DNA of 64,000 nucleotides from Carettochelys insculpta (lineage: Eukaryota > Chordata > Testudines > Carettochelyidae): assembly GCF_033958435.1 (NCBI RefSeq), contig NC_134137.1, positions 180,185,501 to 180,249,500 of the forward strand, written 5' to 3'. Of this stretch, positions 55,672 through 64,000 are shown piece after piece; position 1 is the stretch's first letter; each line of letters begins with the position of its first letter. Under the pieces are notes generated by a model. It searched no databases and was not told the origin of the DNA. It worked only from the letters and a program-made list of their open reading frames with translations. A program made the translations under genes and the position numbers.

Positions 55672-58600
55672 AGAGAGTCTATGCTACTATTTCAAATAAT
55701 TCATCTTTTCTAGAGAAATACTGAAGCTGGGGGAAGGCCGAGAGGCATAATTTTACCTCCCATCACCAACCACACTAGAAGATAAAGTTAGATGAACATT
55801 TCTGCTAAAATGGTCAGGAGAACTACTTACTGGGGGAAATTCTGACAACTTAATCTGAAGCTAGTTGAGTAAATTAAAATGTGTCCCACACAAATTAGGC
55901 ATGACCCTATGATCCTAAGGCCAATGTGGACAGACACCTGAATTGTCACCGTTAGGCTTCATCGCTAATAACTCAGTGAGACGAATGGGACCATTTCAGA
56001 TTTGTGAGATCTATTAATTGAGCTCCAATAACAGTGTACTTGATATGGAACCATGCATAGAAGAAAAATATGGTCCTTGCTCCAAGAAGTGTACAACCTA
56101 ACAAATCATTCAGATACAGAATGCACTACAATTGTCCAAAGGATGACTCCCTTTCAGTGTGAATCCTTTCTTTCTGATTTTGTTTAATAAGAATTGTTTA
56201 CAGACCTATGTAGGTGTGCCAAAGGAAGATCAGCCAGGGGGTGACAGACTAAAGTGGACTCACTTCTGAGGAGACAGCAAAATCATCTGTCTCCATCAAC
56301 CTCTTAAACATACTAACCACCCAAAAACAGAGTGCAGAGGAATGCCAAAGGTGGGTTCTTAAGAACAAAATAAAACCAAACCTAAAATTTTAAAAAGCAA
56401 ACACACGGCAGCTAAATCAAACACAAATGTCAGGCCTGAAGAAAATTCAATGGCTAATGAGAGAATCTGATGACCTAGCTTCTTACAGTAAAAAAGGAAA
56501 TTACTGACTTGAGACAGACTGCTACAGACTGGCTTAAGAGAAGCAAATGAGGGACAGATGTATGACACTAACTGAAAGAGAGATGCAGCTTAAACTGGAT
56601 GATCTAGGAAACAATGAGAGGAAACAACCTCAATTTAAGGATTGCCAGAAACCACTGAAAGAAGAGACCAGCATGTAAACACTTCAACTGTGGATTTGTT
56701 AAATCTCAACTCTGGAAGGGTAAAAATAGAGAGAACATAAAAACTACTGCCCTCATCTGGACCTAACAACAGTAACAGACCAAGAGATCCAATCATTAAA
56801 TTTCACTATGATCAGCAGTAACACTGAATTAGGGGAAAAAGGCAGAGAATATTCAAAACTCATATTCAAATGCCACAAGCTGTAATTTTCCCATAAACTC
56901 TGCCTCAAGTTTAAAATAGAAAACAGGGAAATTGCAGCAGCAGACAGGAAGATATCTGCTACAGATGAGGATTCCTATTTACATTCTCTTCCAATTAGCA
57001 ACACACAGCATAAGACTACACGAGAGCAAAAATACACTCCAGTCATATCGAATGGAACTTCAACTCTCCAGAGGTAGAAACCAAAGACAAAATGCTGAAA
57101 GAATCCTCACAGATGACAAAACCCAAAAAAGAGGAAAAGAATAAAGAAAAAGACAAGAGCCTTTAGAAAACATATTGCAATGGCAGAAGTGAAGCTGAAC
57201 AGGAGGAGGACACAGCTACATGAAGAATATCCTATAAAGGATAATTTTTTGAGAGTCATCAAGAATGAACTGCTGTAAACTACGTTCATGTTAGAAGGGG
57301 AGTAAGTATGAAACGTGCTTTAATTAGGGTGATCAAAACTCTATGATGCATGAGTTGTTTTGAAGAAGTAGATAAAATAAAGGGCAGTGAAAGACAATGG
57401 GAAGGGAGGTCTTAGGTATGATAGTGACTGGAACAAACAGAGATGGGATGGGAGGAGCCTTTGGTGGGGTTCTATGTAAATCTCCCATGTAACTCAAATG
57501 ATCAGATTGTTATCTAACTCTTAGGGCTGAAGTATCTCCTCTGGATTAAAGAAAAGTAGTCCACGTGTTCAGGCGGAAAGCATGAGGGTTTAGGATTCAC
57601 AAAAGAACAGTCCTTTTGTGGCTGTCTTATAAACTGTTAGTATTTTATTTCTGGAATTAAACTATGAGAAATGAGGGGAATTATTATACGAATGTCTCTT
57701 TCTTTTGAAGTAATACCTTTGAATGTCAAAGGCTAAATTATGTCACCAAAAGGAAAAAAAGCCCCCGTAGAATTTAAAAGACTGCTACTCAGATTATTCC
57801 TACTTCAAAAATTCACTTTTTGGGGAGGAGAGAGGCCAGAAATTATTGACATGCAAGATAATTGGCGACAGCAGATATTTTCTGCTTCAGCCAAAGTCTG
57901 GAAATAGAGGTAGTATTTTCTAAACATGTTTTTGTTATATTAATAATCAATTAATGGAGAAGGAGGAATGGCCAATCTTGTTAAAAGGCACAGTTGCTGT
58001 GTTATGAACACTGGGCTTAGTGTATGCTTCTAATGAAAAGGAAAAAAAACACCTTTTTAAAGGGCTTCTTTGAAATATTGCAATGCTCTGGGGAAGGGCA
58101 ACTCCTTACTGCGATGGAGCTGATAAAAAGAGAAGGGAGACAGGGATACAAAAACCGAACACATGGAGAAGACTACATTTCTCTTCATACCCTTATGAGC
58201 ATAATTATAATGGCCTAGATTTAATGTTAATCTCTTAAACCTTAATGAAGCTGACAAGATCTGCAGAAAATGGTACCATTACATGATAAGAATGGAATTC
58301 ATTCATGAATCAGAAGAAGCAATATTTGATAGGTATATGGTTCCAAAGACCACATTTTGGAAAACAAAGTGCTTGCTTCTTCAAGATATATAAATAAATG
58401 ATACAGACAATACAAAAAGAGACCTTCTCTGTGAAGCAGGTAAACGTTGGTAAGCAGTCAAATGATAGGCAGAGCATTTCAGCAGAAAAAAAGAGCTCAA
58501 GTAAAAGCAGAACTCATATGGGGATAAAAAGGTTACATGGCCTTTTTAAAAACAGATTCCAAAAAAGTGCATGAACAATTAACAAATAATATGTGGAAAC

Positions 58601-58995
58601 TGAATGATGCCAAGGAAAAATCCCTTAGGTATACAAAGCAAATTTTTTCTAAAAAAGGAAATAAAATGGATAGGTCATTGGGTTGAAACCTAAAAGGGAC
58701 TCAAGAGCAAGGTATGGTTCCACCAATTAAAAACAACCAAAAAAAGACAGTTACACTCCCTGATGAAATAACGCACTGTTTTTGCTTTTTATTATAAAAT
58801 CATCTTACCTCAGAAACTCCAATCTCTAAAGTTATTCAAAAATATCTGGAAGTAGCAGGCTTGCCAAAGACAAACAAAAATTATAAAACTTTAGCTAAAG
58901 AAATAAAAAGAAAAAAATCTGAGAGGTAAAAGCAAGTCATGAAAAAAGAATGAAATTCCAGAATCTAATGATTTCCATAAGAATTTTACAAGGTA
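55672..58995 (-). other. SON: SON intron, no recognised content
   Basis: About 3.3 kb, AT-rich. I could support no exon, RNA gene or repeat here. Confidence 0.4.
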
Positions 58996-59183
58996 CAGCA
59001 GAACCCTGTTTATCTGATCAAACTGAGAGCTGGGGTCTGATTGGCTAGTCCAGAGAATGGGGAAGTGCTGCAGCCCCATCTAGTGGACACGACAGACTGC
59101 CCACTTCTGCACTTGTAGGTGCTAGTAGTTCCTGGAATATGGAAAGCCAGACAATGAAGGGTCAGATAAATAGGGTTCTACTG
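58996..59183. mobile_element. Tigger-like MITE with TA target duplication
   Basis: CAGCAGAACCCTGTTTATCT at the left and AGATAAATAGGGTTCTACTG at the right form 20-base inverted repeats with few mismatches, bounded on each side by TA (58994-58995 and 59184-59185). 188 bases long, non-coding. Complete and clean. Confidence 0.85.
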
Positions 59184-59496
59184 TATTTAAGGTGGTATTA
59201 GCACACCCCTTAAGAGGTGCCTTCAATACTAATTTGTTAGAGGAGGAACTTCCAAAACCTACTAAAGAAGCTATTGTGGTTGCTCCTCCTAAAGCTGGAA
59301 AAGACCTTACCTTACACATCTCTCAAAAACCAACATCACTGCTGCTTCATGACAAAGATTTTTACTGAAAATACTAGTTACATGATAGCAGTCCATGCTT
59401 TCAGTTTCTGTACATCCAGATCAATTAAGGACTAAAGTATCAGACAGCATTCAGCGCGTTCTTGGGATCCTCCACTATAATGGACCACAAAAATAT

Positions 59497-59570
59497 CTTT
59501 TTTTTTTTAAAAAAAAAAACAACAAACAACAACAACAATAAGAATAATAATAATAATAATAATAATAAAT
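59497..59570. repeat. Poly-T/poly-A and (AAC)n(AAT)n microsatellite
   Basis: T12 and A11 are followed by AAC-type and then AATAAT repeats. A simple sequence; the Asn/Lys-rich frame over it is an artefact. Confidence 0.85.
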
Positions 59571-59642
59571 CATCGCTTGATTCAGAGAAGGCTATTCATA
59601 GAACAAAGTGGAGTTTTCCATTTCAAGTCCTGTCCTGTAGGT

Positions 59643-59864
59643 AGAGCCCTACAAACCTGCGAATGGATGTGGATGCAGATGCCCATGGCTCACTTTGCAG
59701 ACACGAATGCTGATACCAACTGTGTATCTAGAACCCTGCAAAAAAATCTGTGGATATCTGATTTATATCCACAGGTATCCATGACCACAGATGTGAATGT
59801 GGATCTCTCTGGGTCATTTTTGCAGATGCAGATCAAAATTTTTGTCTTCTCACAGGACTGTACC
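59643..59864. mobile_element. hAT-like MITE
   Basis: Begins AGAGCCCTACAAACCTGCGA and ends AAAATTTTTGTCTTCTCACA then GGACTGTAC. It is rich in GTGGATAT/ATATCCAC motifs. A second start-like TAGAACCCTGCAAAA lies at 59728. Related to 36450-36848. Confidence 0.5.
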
Positions 59865-60580
59865 CATAGCAATATTGGACCCTAGTTCCTTAAAGTGAAA
59901 AAAAACTGCTTGACACCACTCCCAAAGCAGCTGTGTTAATTAATGGGGTTAAATCTCCTGTTTAATCAGAAAAAGAGATGAGAAGGAGATGGCCACAATC
60001 TCCCTTTACTTTTTGTACCCGTCATGGAGCCTTTCAAACAACAATGAGGAACAACAAAGAACCTATCACAAGAATAAAGCTTGCAGGAAACATGACAGAA
60101 AATATCTTTAAATGCACATAATGTAAATTTAATATAAATCAAATATGTTGCTAAAATTAGTTTGTTTAAAAAAATTTCATGACTTTGGGTCAAAGAAAAT
60201 GAAACATACATGGTTGAGCAACTGATGAGGAAAGAAAACTTTCTAACTTATTTAGAGATAAAAACTAACTTTAACTAGCTCATTCTGCCATGGTAAACAG
60301 TACTTTCTAGTTGAGTATTACATTTCTTTCGACTTTCTAAAAAATTGTTTTATACTGGAAGCTAACTAACAGAAGTGGTGGCATCTGATCAATTAAGAAA
60401 TGAACAGATAACTAATTCAATCTTTGCAGACCACTTTCCTGACCCCCCCAAAAAAAAAATGCACACATGGTATATATGCTGGGGAAAGGACCTACATAGA
60501 AAAATTGTCTCAGACAAACCATAGTATGCTTTTCCAGACACGATACGGTTTCAGTGTTTCACACCAGTCAGGTTACACTT

Positions 60581-60608
60581 ACACACACACATGCACACAC
60601 ACACACAG
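60581..60608. repeat. (CA)n microsatellite
   Basis: ACACACACACATGCACACAC then ACACACA: a dinucleotide repeat with one ATG interruption. Confidence 0.85.
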
Positions 60609-62233
60609 GAACAAATGTTGGAGATACCAGTGAAAGAAGAGATTTTATGCAGCTATGGGGCACATGCCCACTCATCAGACAATATGGGAATGCAAATCCA
60701 TCACTAAATGTTTTTGGGTATTTATTACCAAATGATCCTCTGATAAACCTCATGTGGCTTCCTAGAGGAAATGGTCACACAAAAAGTAATAAAAAATTAA
60801 TCTCTCATCTGATAGTAGTTCTTCAGTTACTGACAGACTCATTGGAAAAAGAAAAATAGTCCAAATGAAGAGGAATGTTTCAAAAATATGGAAGGTGGTT
60901 ATTATAGAAGAATTAACACACCAGTTATGTACCCAGCAAAATAGACAGAGGACAAATAGATACTGATATTTTGTTACCTTTTATTCAATACTCAGTAAAA
61001 GTACATTGACCTGCAAAAAACCCACCACACCTGTTCAATTTTTTAAAAAATATTTACATTTGATAGACATCCTGGTCTGTTATATATGTGTAATCAGAGT
61101 TCACTCAATTAAATAATTAAAAACAAACTTTCATAGATGTTGTAATGATGATCATTTTGTAGTATGGAAATGTGCTGCTAAACAGAGACCTGATGTTTAT
61201 ATTTGAGTATAATGTCTCTTTAAACATAAGCTCACTGTTGTAATGATTATTCTTTTGCGCCCGATATTTACATGTCAAGGATTCTAAACCTGTTAATTCC
61301 TAAATTAATAAATAGTAAAAAAACAACTGCATTTCAATATAGTTTTGAACTGGTACTAAAACACATTCAGTGAAACCCTTCACACAGAGTCATGTAATAC
61401 TCAACTTGTCAAATTTAAGAATATATTAAATTCACTGAGAAACAGCCAGCTAACAGAGTTCTGGCTTTAAAAAAATTAAATGTTACAGATTTTTATTTTT
61501 AAAGAGGAAAAAAAACCAACATTTGCAGGTGAAATATTTGTTTTGCCTACTATAGTTACAAGAAAACACAAAATAATGCTTTGAAAGTGATTAAAGAAAA
61601 TTTTTACTATTTTACTATTATTCTATTTTTTCCACTTTGTTTATTTTGTGTATTTGACAGCACCACTTTATACAGAGTCAATTTCTCCTTTACATTGTGT
61701 GGGTTTTACATAAAAAGCAAGAGAGCAGACAAATATTTAGGAAAATATGATCGTAAAACTACAGAAATGGGCAAACATAAGTGTATATGTACTACTGGAA
61801 ATTATTTCCAAATCATTTTTAAAAACCAGTTACATTTCAAACTGATGATAATTTAACATTGGTAGGCCATTGGTAAGTATTGTTTTAGGTTCTCTGGTTC
61901 AGGAAGATTAAACTTGGAATGTTTTCTTGGCAATGACAAGAACTAGAAACTTATCTTTTTATTTTTAAATGAAAGCTTTAAGTCCATAGAAACTAAGAGG
62001 TCACCAGTGGACAGACGGAAATGCCGTGAGTGACTATATGCTGCAATAATCAGCACATATATCAACAGCCTACCTCCAAAAGGCCAAACAGTTTAATCAC
62101 TTTAGTCATTAAAGAGCAAATATTGCTGATAAGAATTTTTAAAAAAAAAAACCAAAGATTGCAACTAGATCCCAGCGTGAGCAGCTAACTGCTTTCTTTT
62201 TTTTAAATAAGATTTTTTATTTCCCTTCCCTAC
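60609..62233 (-). other. SON: SON intron, no recognised content
   Basis: About 1.6 kb. I saw only AT-rich sequence up to the donor GTAGGG at 62233. Confidence 0.4.
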
Positions 62234-62416
62234 CTGTGCAAGAGCTGGTTTTGGGAAAACATCATCTTTGCTTTCTTCTTTGCTTTTCTCAACTGGAACC
62301 CATTCGCCATAGACACTGTCTGCTTCCTTTTTTCTGTGTTGAGACCCAGATGAGACAGGGAACTCCTTTGTCAAAGTTACCTGATTTTTTGGTGCTGGTT
62401 TTACGATAGGAGTTGT
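62234..62416 (-). CDS. SON: SON coding exon (TLTKEFPVSSGSQHRK segment)
   Basis: 61 codons, phase 0 on both sides, acceptor TTTTTCTTTAAG. The peptide QVTLTKEFPVSSGSQHRKK then EADSVYGEWVPVEKSKEE is nearly identical to human. This is the most upstream SON exon in the window; the preceding exon was not found up to 64000. Confidence 0.95.
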
Positions 62417-63629
62417 CTTAAAGAAAAATAAAGATTTTATGATTAGGCGGAGATAAAGCACAGTATATATACACATGGTCCTACTCCACAGAAACAATTA
62501 TCATAGGTTTTGTGAATACTGAACATTACAGTGAACATTATTTCTCTTTTTAGCAGATATTAAAATGAAAACTCTAATCATACAATCTCTGAACTAAAAT
62601 CCAGAAGATATGATTTAAAATTTTGAGATTGGATCTTTGTTTCACATATGAGCAAAGGGATACCCAAACAGGCACTTTTTCTTTCAGTTCATTAACAGGA
62701 TTACAATGGAGGACAAAAGGTGCTAAATAAATATAAATTATTATTGCTGATGCTTTGATGAAAACTATACAGGAAATGCCCAGCTCTAACAAGTGAAGAA
62801 AATGTTGACTGCTCTGTGAAAAATCCAAGATATGGCTATGAACCACTCCCCTCCACATTAGAAAAACATGATGTCACATAATAAAAATAAACTTTTCACC
62901 AACATTAATGGAATACTTGCTTTATTCACTAAATTAAAATGTTTGCTTTTTAAACCTTTTAGCAAATATACAGCTTAATAGCTACATCTGGCGAAAATGC
63001 AGGTAACTCAAGAAACTGAAAACTAAGTAAAGTATCAACAGACTCATTATCAGTTGGTTGTGGAAAAGAACATTTTCCTATTTTCCCACAGAGATTTGAC
63101 ATATTGCACTGTGTTTACTGAAATGGAATACACAAGTAAAATGCTGTCTATATCTAGCTGTGGAATAAAACATATAAAACTGATTATACATTGTGTGCCA
63201 AAAATACCAAGGCCTGAATGAGCTGCCACAGCTAGAGCTTACCACATTGTCCCTTACAAAAATATACATGTAACACAGCAAAAAGCAAGTGGGCAGGTTT
63301 CAATGATTTCATCACTATTATACAGTATATCCAAAATCAAGAGAAAATGGGGAGAAAGAACACCTAAATACACATAACATTAATTTACTGAAGTTCTTCA
63401 ATGACATTTACATAAAGCAACTTACCACTATTTGGAAAGCATGTATATGAGGAACAATTAAAACTAGATGTATTCTTTCTGCTGCATTGATTATGACTTC
63501 TAAGTAATACCCCACCACCAAAATAATTCTAAAAACTCATCTAATTGTCTCCATAAAGCATTCAAGCTATGAACATACTTAACTCGCTTTGTAATAACTT
63601 ACCACAAACACAGTACTTTCTATCCTCAG
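62417..63629 (-). other. SON: SON intron, partial
   Basis: No further SON exon or repeat was recognised in this stretch. Confidence 0.45.
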
Positions 63630-63830
63630 AGAGCTTTACAATATTATTTATTCCTCACAACATACTTGTGAGGTAAGATTTAGACCCATTTTCTATATGG
63701 GGAAATAGAGTCAGAAACATTGCATGATTCACCTAAGTCACATAAGGAAATCTGTGTCAAAACAAGGATACGCACTCAGGAGTTCTTAAGTCCCGTGGTT
63801 CTCATGTCTTCCTCTTACCTGTGTATTACA
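63630..63830 (+). mobile_element. MIR-type SINE
   Basis: CCTCAGAGAGCTTTACAATA, CTCACAACATACTTGTGAGG, CCCATTTTCTATATGGGGAA and TCACCTAAGTCACATAAGG follow the MIR/core-SINE pattern (CCCATTTTACAGATGGGGAA, CAAGGTCACACAG). Confidence 0.65.
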
Positions 63831-64000
63831 ACATATTCTTTTTCCGATTGTATTTTTATACTATCAGCTCTTAATGGCAAAGGTCTGCTGCGCACACTTC
63901 ACATGCTATATATTACTAGCGCACACTTAAAGCACTTTATCTCATCGCCTTGATCAATTAAATGTTAAGCAAACTTAGCCAAAGAGAAGCCTACTAGAAT

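Larger units (their letters stand above)
34065..62416 (-). other. SON: SON gene, 3' part (seven coding exons)
   Basis: SON is a nuclear-speckle protein needed for efficient splicing of weak introns, and it binds DNA and RNA. Seven exons with exact phases give 306 codons plus the stop. In order they encode: a conserved Lys/Glu-rich segment, a linker with the STAM and AQKRLSENTFDLDAM blocks, the IDAWAQ segment, the G-patch, a short connector, and the double-stranded RNA-binding domain split over the last two exons. The end, IFRSASHR, matches human. The large repeat- and RS-rich exon and everything upstream are beyond 64000. Introns are inflated by MITEs and one DIRS fragment. Transcription converges on DONSON. 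Confidence 0.95.

Noticed and set aside
59462..59644. Asn/Lys-rich frame
   Set aside because: It is translation of poly-A and AAC/AAT microsatellite.

Overview
This is vertebrate nuclear DNA. It is a short conserved gene block, CRYZL1 (+) - DONSON (+) - SON (-), embedded in old and moderately old transposons. I recognised the genes from exon-by-exon translation: the last two coding exons of CRYZL1, all ten coding exons of DONSON (557 codons in total), and the seven most 3' coding exons of SON. Human chromosome 21 has the same order, with DONSON and SON convergent. The repeats are CR1 LINEs, Penelope-like elements (PLEs) with GIY-YIG relics, DIRS tyrosine-recombinase retrotransposons, many hAT-like and Tigger-like MITEs, and MIR-type SINE fragments. 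This mix fits a non-avian sauropsid, most probably a turtle. That is an inference from repeat content and from memory, not from a database search.

Layout. 1-1250: end of CRYZL1. 1251-5830: 3' flank and intergenic DNA holding a PLE tail, a PLE hairpin, a CR1 split by a hAT-like MITE, a GIY-YIG relic, and a PLE insertion with a 12-base target duplication. About 5930-6860: CpG island promoter and first exon of DONSON. 6334-27681: DONSON coding span. Its 12.4 kb intron 4 carries two DIRS elements in opposite orientations: a heavily decayed one (about 11.67-17.0 kb, +) and a nearly complete one (17572-23416, -). About 27.7-34.0 kb: convergent intergenic region with MITEs and a CR1. 34065-62416: SON exons on the minus strand, encoding the dsRNA-binding domain (last exons), the G-patch, and a run of three exons that are each a multiple of three. 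A third, internally deleted DIRS copy sits in the SON intron at 44382-45376. The very large SON exon with the RS and repeat domains would lie beyond the right edge.

No prokaryotic features, CRISPR arrays, tRNA or rRNA genes were seen. The most interesting material is the DIRS set. The complete copy keeps the textbook inverted termini plus internal complementary region, yet its recombinase is cut by a stop codon just before the catalytic tyrosine segment. All five differences I count between its two inverted repeats are CpG-type transitions. I did not find a convincing new biological system beyond these transposon structures.
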